Positions 36,339-46,335 of a stretch of DNA of 64,000 nucleotides are shown here, piece by piece. The stretch comes from Aurantiacibacter sp. D1-12. GTDB lineage: Bacteria > Pseudomonadota > Alphaproteobacteria > Sphingomonadales > Sphingomonadaceae. The notes under the pieces are model-generated. The model saw only the letters and a list, made by a program, of their open reading frames with translations, was not told the origin of the DNA and searched no databases. Position 1 is the first letter of the stretch. Every line of letters starts with the position of its first letter. A program made the position numbers and the translations under genes. The stretch is taken from positions 124,001 through 188,000 of the forward strand of contig NZ_JAPJZJ010000001.1 in the NCBI RefSeq assembly GCF_028858515.1, given 5' to 3'.

Positions 36339-36944
36339 TTACATGTCCGGTGGATTCATCGCCGCGGTATAGGTGTCGCGCGAGCGCAATCGCGCCTGAT
36401 AAGCCTTGAAGCTATCGCGTTCGGTGATCGTCCCGAAATTCAATCCCCAGTCGACTTGCGAACCGACATAGACATCCGCCATCGTAAAACGATCACCGCA
36501 TACATAATCGTGTGATTGAAACCAGTTGTCGAGCGTATCGACCACGCGTTCGTAACTTCCGAAGCCGACCGTCATTTCCTGTTTCGCGTTTTCAGGCTCC
36601 CACCCCATCGCTTTGTTCGTTACCGCTGTTTCGATCGGGCCTGCAGCAAAAAACAGCCAGCGGAAATAGTCGGCCGTCTCGTCTGGACGCGGCAGGAGAT
36701 CACTCTTTTGCGCGACGGCCAGATAGTGACAGACAGCCGCACCCTCACTCACCACGTGGTCACCATCTGGTGTGTGATGGATAATCGTTGGCAACTTGCC
36801 CATCGGATTGGCATCGAGCAGCGATTGCGGCTTGTCGTCCCATTCGACCATCACGAACTCCGGCTCCACCCCCACTTCGGCAAAGGCCCACCTGGCGATC
36901 ATCGCGCGGCTCATCGGGTTAAAGAAGAGCGTGTAGCTGCTCAT
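36339..36944 (-). CDS. Glutathione S-transferase family protein
   Basis: A 201-residue GST: N-terminal thioredoxin fold (YTLFFNPMSRAMIARWAFAEVG, LLDANPMGKLPTIIHHTPDG, VSEGAAVCHYLA) with Ser12 in the position of the usual catalytic Ser/Tyr/Cys, and a helical C-terminal domain (YVCGDRFTMADVYVGSQVDWGL). The ATG overlaps the stop of the upstream VOC-domain gene by four bases, so a glyoxalase-like protein and a GST are made together, which suggests detoxification of a reactive electrophile or aldehyde. Confidence 0.92.
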   Translation of the reverse strand: MSSYTLFFNPMSRAMIARWAFAEVGVEPEFVMVEWDDKPQSLLDANPMGKLPTIIHHTPDGDHVVSEGAAVCHYLAVAQKSDLLPRPDETADYFRWLFFAAGPIETAVTNKAMGWEPENAKQEMTVGFGSYERVVDTLDNWFQSHDYVCGDRFTMADVYVGSQVDWGLNFGTITERDSFKAYQARLRSRDTYTAAMNPPDM

Positions 36945-37738
36945 TCACTGGGGCTTTTCGATCCGATCACCGAGAACATCGCGCCCTGCGGATCCATCGC
37001 GTTGATGCAGTGGTCGCCGCCCGGCACCTCGATCGGTCCATTCAGAATTTCGCCGCCGTTCTCTTTCACATAAGCGACTGCAGCATCGATCTCCGGAACG
37101 CGGAAATAGAAGGTCCACATTGAAACCGGCATCGCCGGCGGGCGAGTCATCAGGCCGCCGAACATGAAATCGCGATCCTCGCCGCACTTGAGCATATCGT
37201 ATCGGCCCATCGGCCCCATATCCATGCTGTCGGCAACCGCCCAGCCAAACTGGTCGCCGTAGAATTTCATCGCGGCGTCCTTGTCTCCGGCCATCAGCTC
37301 GTTCCAAGCACAATGGCCGACCTTGGGTTCGTGCGTGGAGAAGGCGTGGCTATCCTCTCCGGACTGGTCATCGATGATGTAGAAGAATGCGCCTTCAGGA
37401 TCGTGCAACATCGCGAACGGGCCAACGCCGGGCACTTCCTGCCCTTCCATCAGAACGGTCGCGCCTGCTGCCCGCGCTTTCTCCAGCGCTGTGGGCACAT
37501 TGTCTACACGGATATATCCTACCCACGCAGGGCGCGCGCCGTGTTCAACCATGGGAGGAGTTAGTTGCAGCTGTCCGCCGATTTGCGATTCGCCCGCGGA
37601 AAAGACCCGATAATCGACCTGATCCTGCCCGGAGTCCTTGTAACTCCAACCCAGCAGGCCGGAATAAAATTCCTGCGCTGCATTGGAATCGCTTGTCATT
37701 AATTCGTACCACACGAAATCGCCGTGTTGATTAGCCAT
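36941..37738 (-). CDS. VOC family protein with two glyoxalase/dioxygenase-like domains
   Basis: A 265-residue protein with two vicinal-oxygen-chelate modules, residues about 5-125 (FVWYELMTSDSNAAQEFYSGLLGW ... DPEGAFFYII) and about 138-262 (CAWNELMAGDKDAAMKFYGDQFGW ... DPQGAMFSVIG). Proteins of this layout include glyoxalase-like and hydroxylase-like members; the reaction cannot be assigned. ATG 37738 (MANQHGDF) is chosen because AGGA lies just before it. Coupled to the downstream GST gene. Confidence 0.9.
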   Translation of the reverse strand: MANQHGDFVWYELMTSDSNAAQEFYSGLLGWSYKDSGQDQVDYRVFSAGESQIGGQLQLTPPMVEHGARPAWVGYIRVDNVPTALEKARAAGATVLMEGQEVPGVGPFAMLHDPEGAFFYIIDDQSGEDSHAFSTHEPKVGHCAWNELMAGDKDAAMKFYGDQFGWAVADSMDMGPMGRYDMLKCGEDRDFMFGGLMTRPPAMPVSMWTFYFRVPEIDAAVAYVKENGGEILNGPIEVPGGDHCINAMDPQGAMFSVIGSKSPSE

Positions 37739-37805
37739 CACTTCCTCCACTCAAGGGCTATCCGCCCGAATCCCGTTAGAACATTATGCGAACATTGTAA
37801 TCGGG

Positions 37806-38165
37806 TCAATCGCGCCCGGTGACGAGAATGGGCGAGAAGCCGCCCCACATCATGCGCATACCGTCAAACACCATCTTGAAGTCTTCGCTCTGCCAGAAGG
37901 GATCGTCCTGCATGCGTGCCGATGCCGCATCGCACGTTTCCTTGTCCGGCCATATCATCCAGCTGAAGACAATCTTCTCGCCCGGTTCGGCTTTCACCGC
38001 CATACGAAAATCGGTGACCTTGCCGTCAGTCACATCCTCTTCCCACGCTTCCACGATTTCGGTGACCCCATACTCGTGGAATTTCTCGGCGGCTCTCTCT
38101 GCCATTGCCCGATAATCGTCCTTGTTGCCCTCAGGCACAGGGATCAGGAAACCTTGAACATACAT
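37806..38165 (-). CDS. DUF1428 family protein
   Basis: A 119-residue protein matching DUF1428, a small ferredoxin-like alpha/beta-barrel fold of unknown function: [32 protein letters not shown] at the start, [29 protein letters not shown] in the middle and [14 protein letters not shown] at the end. Length is normal. It lies 67 bases upstream of the VOC gene on the same strand and is divergent from cobS. Confidence 0.88.
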   Translation of the reverse strand: MYVQGFLIPVPEGNKDDYRAMAERAAEKFHEYGVTEIVEAWEEDVTDGKVTDFRMAVKAEPGEKIVFSWMIWPDKETCDAASARMQDDPFWQSEDFKMVFDGMRMMWGGFSPILVTGRD

Positions 38166-38235
38166 CGCTTCTCTCCTCTATCGCCGCAATACCTTGTTGC
38201 AGCCATGCGGTCACCCGTCTAGGCAGCGGCGCGAG

Positions 38236-39219
38236 ATGAATGACATGACCAATTCTGCCGAATCCGGAACAACCATCATGGCCGCGCCCGACACCGAAGT
38301 GGATGTGCGCGAGGCCTTTGGCATCGACATCGACATGAAGGTGCCTGCCTTCTCCAAGGCGGATGAACGCGTGCCTGACATGGACGAGAACTACGTTTTC
38401 GATGCGGATACGACACTCGCGATCCTGGCCGGCTTCGCGCACGATCGCCGGGTGATGATCCAGGGTTATCACGGCACGGGTAAGTCGACCCATATCGAAC
38501 AGGTTGCTGCGCGCCTCAACTGGCCGACGATCCGCATCAACCTTGATGCCCATATCAGCCGTATCGACCTGATCGGACGCGATGCGATTGTGTTGCGTGA
38601 TGGGCTGCAGGTCACCGAGTTCCGCGAAGGCCTGCTGCCGTGGGCGCTGCAGCACCCGGTCGCGCTGGTGTTCGACGAATACGATGCCGGTCGCCCGGAC
38701 GTGATGTTCGTGATCCAGCGCGTGCTGGAACAGGCGGGCAAGCTGACCCTGCTCGATCAGAACCGCGTCATCCGTCCCGATCCGCATTTCCGCCTTTTCG
38801 CCACCGCCAACACTGTCGGCCTTGGTGATACCAGCGGCCTCTATCACGGCACACAGGCGATCAACCAGGGCCAGATGGACCGCTGGAATATCGTGGTTGG
38901 TCTGAACTACCTTCCGGCCGAAACCGAGCAGAAGATCGTCAGCGCGAAGACCGAGCTGGGCGATGATTTGGTGGCCGACATGATCCGCGTGGCCGATCTT
39001 TCGCGGCAGGGCTTCATGAACGGCGATATCTCGACGGTCATGAGCCCGCGTACGGTGATCACATGGGCGCAGAATACCGAAATTTTCGGCGATCCGGGCT
39101 TCGCTTTCCGTCTCAGCTTCCTGAACAAGTGTGACGAGGCGGAACGAGTACTGGTGGCCGAGTATTACCAGCGTGTATTTGGCAAGGAACTTCCCGAAAG
39201 CGTTGTCGCTAAGGCTTAA
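38236..39219 (+). CDS. cobS: CobS-type AAA+ ATPase (cobaltochelatase subunit family)
   Basis: A 327-residue AAA+ ATPase of the CobS family, subunit of the aerobic cobaltochelatase CobNST. Walker A is GYHGTGKST (residues 77-85); Walker B is [11 protein letters not shown]; a sensor-like [20 protein letters not shown] follows. CobS normally forms a ring with CobT. No cobT or other cobalamin gene follows; the next gene is an M28 peptidase. The protein may act with a distant CobT or in a MoxR-like chaperone role. ATG 38236 is used; ATG 38245 is equally possible. Confidence 0.92.
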   Translation: MNDMTNSAESGTTIMAAPDTEVDVREAFGIDIDMKVPAFSKADERVPDMDENYVFDADTTLAILAGFAHDRRVMIQGYHGTGKSTHIEQVAARLNWPTIRINLDAHISRIDLIGRDAIVLRDGLQVTEFREGLLPWALQHPVALVFDEYDAGRPDVMFVIQRVLEQAGKLTLLDQNRVIRPDPHFRLFATANTVGLGDTSGLYHGTQAINQGQMDRWNIVVGLNYLPAETEQKIVSAKTELGDDLVADMIRVADLSRQGFMNGDISTVMSPRTVITWAQNTEIFGDPGFAFRLSFLNKCDEAERVLVAEYYQRVFGKELPESVVAKA

Positions 39220-39355
39220 GCCCTCGGTTCCGCGACTTAAGCTCCGGAAGTCTAACCTTTGTGGCCTTTTGGTCGCGTTGCCCTTGCGTAGCGCGCGGCG
39301 ACGTGTAGCACTCTGTGCGGGATAGATTCTTTCGCTACTGGGGTTCGCGATTCCG

Positions 39356-40984
39356 ATGAAAAAACTGACTGTTCTGGCGGCTCTGGCCGCTTCCGTTCTG
39401 GCCGCACCCGTTGCTGCACAAGAAGCGATGACTGATCGCGCGGTTCTGGAGAACGATGTTCGTGTGCTCGCCGATGACGCGATGGAGGGCCGCGAGGCGG
39501 GGACCGACGGCTATGATCGCGCTGCCCAGTATGTCGCGGGCCGTTACGCCGAAATCGGCCTGACCCCGGGCGGCGATGACGGCGGCTGGTACCAGAGCTT
39601 TGGCCTGGTGCGCACCAGCCTCGCGCGGGACACCAGCATGGCAATTGTCAACGCGGAAGGCCGTTCGGTAAAGATGAGTTACGGCACCGATTTTGTTGGT
39701 GGCGGCTTACCAAGCGCTGGCAGCGGAGCGTTCGAAGCAGAACTGGTTTTTGTCGGCTACGGGCTCGATCGCCCCGATCTGGGTTTTGACGATTTGGGTA
39801 CTGTCGATCTTGAAGGGAAGGTCGCACTTTGGGTATTTGACAACCCCGAAGGTCTCGACCCGCTCGAAGAGCGCATCCTGCAGCAGCGCGCGAATGAACG
39901 CTTCGCGGCACATGGTGCGATCGGCGCGATTATGCTGTGGACGCCGGCGCTGGATATGCGCATTCCGTTCGAACGCGGCAGCAACTTCTTTGCCAGCACC
40001 GGTGGCCTGACATGGATGGGCCCTGACGGAGTGCCGGGAGACACTGCCAATGGCCTGCGTGTTTCCATGGTCGCATCGTCGGATATGGCGCGCACCCTGT
40101 TGGAAGGTCAGCAGCTTACTCTGGACGATGTCGCCGCTGCGCAGAGCGAAGGTATGACGCCTTTGCCTGCATTCGAAACCGGCAGGCGTGTGCGCATCAG
40201 CTATGCCAACTCGGTTGAGCCTGTGCTCGAGACATCGAACGTGATCGGCATGTTGCCGGGTACTGATCCGGCGCTCGCCGATCAGTATGTGGTGATCACA
40301 GCGCACCTTGATCACGAGGGGATTTCACCTTACCCGCTGCCCGGTGGTGATCGCATCTACAACGGCGCTATGGACAATGCGACTGGCGTTTCGGCGATGA
40401 TGGAAATGGCGCGTCTGTTGCGGGCCAATCCGCCGCGTCGCCCGATTCTGTTTGTGGCGCTCGGCGCGGAAGAACTTGGCTTGCTGGGCTCGTCCTATCA
40501 CGCGGCGTTCCCTGGGCTCGAAGAGGGTGCTGTCCTTGCCGCCAACGTCAATGTCGACATGCCGGTGCTGACCTGGCCGTTCACCGATGTTGTGGCGTTT
40601 GGTTCGGATCGATCTAATCTCGGCCCTTATGTTGCCTCTGCTGTGAGCGAATACGGGCTGGAGCTGGTGCCTGATCCCAATCCGGGGGAAGCCTTTTTCT
40701 TCCGCTCTGACCAGTACTCCTACGTCGAACGCGGCATTCCTGCGGTCTATGTCGAGCTTGGTTTTGGCAATGGCGGTGAAGAGGCGCAGACGAGCTTCCT
40801 CAGCACCCATTACCACCAGCCGTCGGATGAACCGGACCGCATCGTCTACGAGCAACTCGGCCGCTTTGCCGATATCGCCTATCTGGTCGCGCGCAATGTC
40901 GCGAATATGGATGAGCGTCCCGGCTGGTTACCAGACGAATACTTCGGTCGCGCCTTTGGCGGGCCCATTGCAGGCGAAGAGTAG
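39356..40984 (+). CDS. M28 family zinc aminopeptidase, exported
   Basis: A 542-residue exported metallopeptidase. The signal peptide ends APVAAQ at about residue 22. The M28 fold is split by a protease-associated-like insert (about 115-290). The likely dinuclear zinc ligands are H317 in AHLDHEG, D340 in GAMDNATG, E372/E373 in GAEELG, the Asp of VNVDMP and the His of STHYHQPSDE. It probably trims peptides in the periplasm or outside the cell. The gene stands alone between cobS and a leishmanolysin-like gene. Confidence 0.93.
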   Translation: MKKLTVLAALAASVLAAPVAAQEAMTDRAVLENDVRVLADDAMEGREAGTDGYDRAAQYVAGRYAEIGLTPGGDDGGWYQSFGLVRTSLARDTSMAIVNAEGRSVKMSYGTDFVGGGLPSAGSGAFEAELVFVGYGLDRPDLGFDDLGTVDLEGKVALWVFDNPEGLDPLEERILQQRANERFAAHGAIGAIMLWTPALDMRIPFERGSNFFASTGGLTWMGPDGVPGDTANGLRVSMVASSDMARTLLEGQQLTLDDVAAAQSEGMTPLPAFETGRRVRISYANSVEPVLETSNVIGMLPGTDPALADQYVVITAHLDHEGISPYPLPGGDRIYNGAMDNATGVSAMMEMARLLRANPPRRPILFVALGAEELGLLGSSYHAAFPGLEEGAVLAANVNVDMPVLTWPFTDVVAFGSDRSNLGPYVASAVSEYGLELVPDPNPGEAFFFRSDQYSYVERGIPAVYVELGFGNGGEEAQTSFLSTHYHQPSDEPDRIVYEQLGRFADIAYLVARNVANMDERPGWLPDEYFGRAFGGPIAGEE

Positions 40985-41143
40985 GCTGTCTCGCAACGGG
41001 ATTTCGGGACGAGTTGAGGCCTATTTGGGGTGGGGAAACAGTGGATTACCCAAATGTATCATTGCCAGCGAAAGTCTTTCCGGTAACATTCGAGTCAGCA
41101 ACACTTTGTGATTGCAGTTAACTTGGGAAATGGGGACGTCTGA

Positions 41144-42061
41144 ATGTTTTCACCAATAGTAGATGTATTGCCGGAAGACCGTGGCCTTGGCTTGGACATG
41201 CGCGGCCGACCGACCAGCATATTCGATCAGGTCATTGATGTAGATCTCGCTCGCGAAATCGAAGTTGATCATTTCGGTGTCGATCTCGCCTATGCGCGCC
41301 CTGACCGTCCTGGCGGCGGCAACGGCAACGGTGGCGGCAATGGCGGCGGCGATGGCGGCCTGAGCTTCGATCCGTATACCAGCGGTGCCGAAGGTGGTTT
41401 CAACATCACCATCGTTTTCGAAGGGACCTGGACGCAAGAACTCTACGATATCTTTGTGGCTGCAGCTGACTTCTACAGCTCGCTGATCGTCGGTGACCTT
41501 ACGGATGTCGTGGTCACCAGTGGTCGTGGTCGTAACCGCACGACGGAAACAATCGACGATCTCACGATCACTGCTTCGCTCATCAATATCGATGGCGCGG
41601 GCGGCGTTCTTGGTCGCGCCGGACCGACTTCCGTCCGTACCGACGGCTCGCTGCCGGTTCAGGGCATCATGGAATTCGACATTTCCGATGTCGATGCCTT
41701 CAACGCTGCCGGCCTGTTTGACGACATCGTGATCCATGAAATGGCGCACGTTCTCGGCTTCGGTACACTGTGGGATACCTTCGGCCTCATTAACGGTGAC
41801 AACACCTTTGGTGGCGATCTCGCTTCGGCTGAGCATGGCCTGCAGTTCAATGGCGATACGACTATCGAGATTGAAACCGATGGCGGTCAGGGCACGGCAT
41901 TTGGCCACTGGGATGATGCAACATACGGCAACGAGCTGTTTACCGGCTTCATTTCCGATCCGAACTACCTCAGCTACTGGAGCGCGGCTTCGTTCGGCGA
42001 CCTTGGTTACGAGCTGAACCCGGCCTACCGTGACGTGGTGGACGAGCTCAACCTCGCCTAA
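41144..42061 (+). CDS. Leishmanolysin-like zinc metalloprotease
   Basis: A 305-residue metzincin-like protease. The zinc motif is HEMAHVLGFGTLW (HEMAH at 198-202); the third ligand is probably H255 in FGHWDDATYGNELFTGF, as in bacterial leishmanolysin relatives. Residues about 58-72 are a glycine/asparagine/aspartate-rich linker (GGGNGNGGGNGGGDGG). The N-terminus (MFSPIVDVLPEDRG) is not a signal peptide, so secretion, if it occurs, would need a type I or other leaderless route. A strong intrinsic terminator follows at 42088. Confidence 0.85.
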   Translation: MFSPIVDVLPEDRGLGLDMRGRPTSIFDQVIDVDLAREIEVDHFGVDLAYARPDRPGGGNGNGGGNGGGDGGLSFDPYTSGAEGGFNITIVFEGTWTQELYDIFVAAADFYSSLIVGDLTDVVVTSGRGRNRTTETIDDLTITASLINIDGAGGVLGRAGPTSVRTDGSLPVQGIMEFDISDVDAFNAAGLFDDIVIHEMAHVLGFGTLWDTFGLINGDNTFGGDLASAEHGLQFNGDTTIEIETDGGQGTAFGHWDDATYGNELFTGFISDPNYLSYWSAASFGDLGYELNPAYRDVVDELNLA

Positions 42062-42087
42062 TTGCCCGCTGCAAAGCGGCACGAAAC

Positions 42088-42126
42088 CGGGGTGGATGCA
42101 ATGCGCATCTGCCCCGTTTTCTTTTT
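42088..42126 (+). terminator. Intrinsic terminator of the leishmanolysin-like gene
   Basis: A 12-base-pair stem (42088-42099 with 42105-42116, including two G-T pairs, loop AATGC) is followed by TTTTCTTTTT. It starts 26 bases past the stop codon. Confidence 0.88.
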
Positions 42127-42257
42127 GCGGCGAACGCGCGATAATTTGCCATTCAGCTCGGTTGTTGCAGACGGTGATCTCTGTCCGACAGCAGCCACTG
42201 ACGATAAATGTATCATCGAGTCTCGCCATTGCTGTATTATGCTGCTAACACAGCCGA

Positions 42258-44456
42258 ATGAACTTCGTGTGGCGCAATCCTTTTTCCCGTCGCAAACCCA
42301 AGGATAGCTGGTCCGAGCGTGATATTGCGCTGGAGAACGCGCCGTGGACACCACTTAATGATCTGGACGACGAGGATTTCGACGACTGGCGTGAACGCCG
42401 CGCGTGGGAAAACAGCGGGTGGGAATCACCCGGTCATTATCCGCCCCCTGCGAAGTATCGCAAAGGCTGGCGCCGCTTTATGCCGGAGCGGTTTCAGGAG
42501 AAGTCATGGCTGTGGTGGATCAGCCGCTGGCTCGCCGCGATCATCATGGTGTTCATCCTGCTGGTCGCATGGCTTGCCTTCACCGCTCCGCTCTCCAAGA
42601 GCCTTGAGCCGATTGCTCCGCCGCAGATCACATTGCTGGCTGCAGACGGCACGCCGATAGCGCGCAACGGGGCGATGGTGGACGAGCCGGTACTTGTTGC
42701 CGACTTGCCGGAACATGTGATCGAGCCGTTTCTCGCGATTGAGGACCGGCGTTTCTATTCGCACTGGGGCGTGGACCCGCGCGGAGTAGCGCGCGCGCTT
42801 TTTACCGGCGTAGGCGGTGGCTCGACGATCACCCAACAGCTCGCCAAATTCACTTTCCTGACACCCGAGCAGACGCTGACCCGAAAGGCGCGAGAAGCGC
42901 TGATCGCCTTCTGGCTGGAAGCATGGCTGACCAAGGACGAGATCCTCGAACGCTATCTCTCCAACGCCTATTTCGGTGACAACATGTACGGCATCCGCGC
43001 GGCGAGCCTGCACTACTTCTACCGTCAGCCCGAGAACTTGCGCCCTGAACAGGCTGCCATGCTGGCGGGGCTTCTGCAGGCGCCCAGCCGCCTTGCTCCC
43101 ACACGCAATCCCGATCTTGCCGCCGCGCGATACGAGCTGGTGAAGGGATCGATGGTCGCTGCAGGATACATCACGCAGGAAGAGGCGGACGTGATGCGAG
43201 TGCCCGAACTGGACGTGCGCACTCGCAATGATCTGCCGACGGGCACTTACTTCGCCGACTGGGCACTGCCTGAGGCGCGCGAACTTTCCGAGGTAAGCTA
43301 TTCGCGCCAGACGATCACCACAACGCTCGATTCAGAGCTGCAGAACATCGCCCGCCGCGTGATCGAACGTGCCCCGCTGAGGGATGCGCAGGTCGCGCTG
43401 GTGGCCATGCGCACCAACGGGGAAGTCGTCGCCATGGTCGGTGGGCGCGACTATTCACAAAGCCCGTTCAACCGCGCCACTCAGGCACGTCGCCAGCCCG
43501 GATCGACCTTCAAACTGTTCGTCTACCTCGCCGCCTTGCGAGCCGGATGGACGCCGGGTGACACGATTTCCAATCAGGAATTTACAGCGGGCAGCTATCG
43601 CCCCGGAAACTACGGTGGCAATTACTCGGAAGAGATCGCGCTGCGCGATGCCTTTGCGCAAAGCTCCAATGTCGCGGCGGTTCGCCTGTTCAACCAGGTT
43701 GGCAGCGAAGCAGTGATTGAGACCGCGCGCGAGCTGGGTATCACAACCCCATTGCCCGATGGTGATCCCTCTCTGGCACTGGGCACATCGACCATGAGTC
43801 TGCTCGAACTTACCGCCGCCTATGCAGGGGTCGCTGGCAATTCCTTTCCCGTCCGCCCGCATGCCTTCCCGCAGGAAGAACCCGGCTGGTTCGACTGGTT
43901 GTGGAGTGGGCAGGGCAGTCTGAACTCCAGCGACCATGATGATATTCAGGACATGCTGCGCGCTGCCATCAACAGTGGCACAGGTCGCGCGGCGACGCTT
44001 GCGATTGCCAATTACGGCAAGACCGGCACAACGCAGGACAATCGCGACGCGTTGTTCGTCGGTTATGCCGGCGATCTGGTGGTTGGTATCTGGATCGGGA
44101 ACGATGACAATTCACCGCTTGATGGTGTAACAGGTGGCGGATTGCCCGCACGCATCTGGCGCGATTTCATGCGCGGCGCGCTGGGTGCAGCAGCTGCACC
44201 GCCGCGCCCGACACCCTCTCCCGACCCGAGCGGCCCTGTCGAACCGCAGGACGTACCCGATCTTGAGGACATTCCGCTTGGCGACGGTCGCACGCTGACC
44301 ATCCGCGATGGGGAGGCGGTGTTCAGCACCGAAATCGAAGGCGTCCCGGTGGAGATAGGCGTTGGCGATGGCGGGCTGTCCATGGAAGTCGATGAGGAAG
44401 CGGCCGAAAGACGGATCGAAGAAGAAATACGGCGAGACAGGCAGCCTGCGCCCTAA
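42258..44456 (+). CDS. Class A penicillin-binding protein (glycosyltransferase and transpeptidase)
   Basis: A 732-residue bifunctional peptidoglycan synthase. The first 80 residues are cytoplasmic and acidic, followed by one membrane segment (about 90-112). The GT51 domain shows EDRRFYSHWGVD, GGSTITQQLAK and NAYFGDNMYGIRAAS. The transpeptidase domain has STFK (416-419), SSN and KTGTT (588-592). The C-terminus carries a proline-rich stretch and an acidic/charged tail. It polymerises and cross-links the wall. The substrate of penicillin is Ser416. It converges on an MDR dehydrogenase gene. Confidence 0.95.
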   Translation: MNFVWRNPFSRRKPKDSWSERDIALENAPWTPLNDLDDEDFDDWRERRAWENSGWESPGHYPPPAKYRKGWRRFMPERFQEKSWLWWISRWLAAIIMVFILLVAWLAFTAPLSKSLEPIAPPQITLLAADGTPIARNGAMVDEPVLVADLPEHVIEPFLAIEDRRFYSHWGVDPRGVARALFTGVGGGSTITQQLAKFTFLTPEQTLTRKAREALIAFWLEAWLTKDEILERYLSNAYFGDNMYGIRAASLHYFYRQPENLRPEQAAMLAGLLQAPSRLAPTRNPDLAAARYELVKGSMVAAGYITQEEADVMRVPELDVRTRNDLPTGTYFADWALPEARELSEVSYSRQTITTTLDSELQNIARRVIERAPLRDAQVALVAMRTNGEVVAMVGGRDYSQSPFNRATQARRQPGSTFKLFVYLAALRAGWTPGDTISNQEFTAGSYRPGNYGGNYSEEIALRDAFAQSSNVAAVRLFNQVGSEAVIETARELGITTPLPDGDPSLALGTSTMSLLELTAAYAGVAGNSFPVRPHAFPQEEPGWFDWLWSGQGSLNSSDHDDIQDMLRAAINSGTGRAATLAIANYGKTGTTQDNRDALFVGYAGDLVVGIWIGNDDNSPLDGVTGGGLPARIWRDFMRGALGAAAAPPRPTPSPDPSGPVEPQDVPDLEDIPLGDGRTLTIRDGEAVFSTEIEGVPVEIGVGDGGLSMEVDEEAAERRIEEEIRRDRQPAP

Positions 44457-44465
44457 CTTTTGAAA

Positions 44466-45575
44466 CTATCCGTGCGGCATGACCAGATACTTCTCACCCG
44501 TCTTCATCTGCGAATAGTCCATGATAGCATCTTTGGTGAGCATCTCTTCGAGCCCCACGCGTTCTTTGTAAGAGCTCGCGAATGTCGTTTTCAGGCCGCT
44601 GGCAACGCGTTGGCGCAGGCCCATCATCGTTGGTATGTCACAGCTCGCGAGGAATGGCATGAGCAGCCAGCCCGAAACGGTCCAGCCGAAGCCATAGGTC
44701 GGCGTGAGGATTGTCGGCGACAGATCGAGGCGACCGTAGATGTACATCTTCTTCGCCTGATCGGAGCCATACCGGCTGTACTCGGTCATCTTCGATGCCG
44801 CGACCCGCTCCATCGCGCGCAGGCACGTGTCGGTGGTCTGTCCGCCGCCAATCGGGTCATAGCCGAGATATGCGCCTGTATCGGAAATCGCTTCCGCCAG
44901 CTGCCTTTCGAAATCATCGTCCGATGAATTGACCACATGGCTCGCGCCCTGATCCTTGAGCAGCGTTGCTTGCTCTTCCTTCCGGACAATGTTGACGAGG
45001 GCCAGCCCATCTTCCTGACAGATGCGGTTTAACATCTGGCCAAGGTTTGACGCTGCAGCGGCGTGGATGATCGCATCATGACCTTCACGCTTGGCGGTCT
45101 CCACAAACCCCAGCGCTGTCAGCGGGTTGACGAACGAACTTGCGCCTTCTTCGGAAGAATGATCGCCGAGCGGCAGGCACATCATCGCTTCCGCAATCGC
45201 ATATTCGCTGAAGGCATTGCCCGGCACACAGGACACGCGCTGCCCCATCAGTGCCTGCGCCATCTCGCCTTCGCCAGCGGCGATCACGGTGCCCGCGCCT
45301 TCATTGCCAACCGTTTGCGGCTTGCCGTGGCGCGAAGCCTGATTGGCGGCAATCTGCGGGTGGACCTTCGCGACAATCTTTCCGGGCGAATAATCGGCGT
45401 TTTCAAGGTCTGCGCCGGTCACCATCAGGAACAGGTCGGACGGATTGATCGGCGCCGCTTCCATCTTCACCAGCACCTGATTGCCGGTAGGCTGCGGAAA
45501 GTCCTTTTCCTCCAGCGCCAGCGTCAGGGTCCCGTCGGCGGTCAGCGTCGACATCAGTTGGCGTCCGGTGGTCAT
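44466..45575 (-). CDS. Zinc-binding-type alcohol dehydrogenase (MDR) / quinone oxidoreductase-like
   Basis: A 369-residue medium-chain dehydrogenase/reductase. The N-terminal GroES-like part has VLVKMEAAPINPSDLFLM and VGNEGAGTVIAAG; the nucleotide-binding part starts around HDAIIHAAAASNLGQML. The catalytic zinc cysteine and histidine of alcohol dehydrogenases are not at their usual places, so a quinone- or enoyl-reductase-like activity is more likely. Substrate unknown. ATG 45575 has GAGGAGAG 4 bases before it. It follows truA by 10 bases in the fmt-truA operon. Confidence 0.87.
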   Translation of the reverse strand: MTTGRQLMSTLTADGTLTLALEEKDFPQPTGNQVLVKMEAAPINPSDLFLMVTGADLENADYSPGKIVAKVHPQIAANQASRHGKPQTVGNEGAGTVIAAGEGEMAQALMGQRVSCVPGNAFSEYAIAEAMMCLPLGDHSSEEGASSFVNPLTALGFVETAKREGHDAIIHAAAASNLGQMLNRICQEDGLALVNIVRKEEQATLLKDQGASHVVNSSDDDFERQLAEAISDTGAYLGYDPIGGGQTTDTCLRAMERVAASKMTEYSRYGSDQAKKMYIYGRLDLSPTILTPTYGFGWTVSGWLLMPFLASCDIPTMMGLRQRVASGLKTTFASSYKERVGLEEMLTKDAIMDYSQMKTGEKYLVMPHG

Positions 45576-45585
45576 CGTTCTCTCC

Positions 45586-46335
45586 TCAATCGTCGTCTTC
45601 GTAATGCGCGGCGACAAAGTACAGCCCCTCTGGCGGGGCATTCAGGCCGAGCGCTGCGCGGTCTTTTGCTTCCAACGCCTCAGCCACCTGATCGGTCCGC
45701 CACTGCCCCTGTCCGACCAGCGCAAGGCATCCGACCATTGAGCGGACCTGATGATGCAGGAAGCTGCGAGCAGCAGCGCGCACGATAATGGCATCACCCT
45801 CGCGGCTGACATCGAGCCGGTCGAGTGTTTTGACCGGATCTTTCGCCTGACAGTGCGCGCTGCGGAAAGTGGTGAAATCGTGTACGCCGACAAGGTGCTG
45901 TGCGGCCTCGTGCATGGCGCCAGCATCGCAATCGCGGGCGATATGCCAGGCGCGCCCCTTTTCGATCGTCAGCGGCGCGCGGCGATTGCGGATGCGATAC
46001 TTGTAGCTGCGCCCGACGCAGGAAAAGCGCGCATGCCAGCCGTCGGGCTTAACCTCGCAACCGATCACGGCGACGGGAACAGGGCGAAGGTGCGCGTTTA
46101 GTGCCTCCATCAACCGGAACGGCTGGATGTCCTTTTCGATATCCATATGGCTACGCATGGCGAGAGCATGGACACCGCTGTCGGTGCGCCCGGCGCTGTG
46201 GAGCGTAATGTCCTCGCCCGTCACCGCGTGTGCGGCTTCCTCGATGGCCTGCTGGACCGAAGGCGAGTGATCCTGCCGTTGCAGGCCGCAGAACGGGCCG
46301 CCGTCAAATTCGATTGTGAGCGCAAAACGGGTCAC
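45586..46335 (-). CDS. truA: tRNA pseudouridine(38-40) synthase
   Basis: TruA converts uridines 38-40 in the anticodon arm of several tRNAs to pseudouridine. The 249-residue protein has the catalytic Asp52 in [13 protein letters not shown], followed by [11 protein letters not shown] and [11 protein letters not shown], all as in the family. The ATG overlaps the fmt stop by four bases (ATGA), as in many proteobacteria. Confidence 0.97.
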   Translation of the reverse strand: MTRFALTIEFDGGPFCGLQRQDHSPSVQQAIEEAAHAVTGEDITLHSAGRTDSGVHALAMRSHMDIEKDIQPFRLMEALNAHLRPVPVAVIGCEVKPDGWHARFSCVGRSYKYRIRNRRAPLTIEKGRAWHIARDCDAGAMHEAAQHLVGVHDFTTFRSAHCQAKDPVKTLDRLDVSREGDAIIVRAAARSFLHHQVRSMVGCLALVGQGQWRTDQVAEALEAKDRAALGLNAPPEGLYFVAAHYEDDD

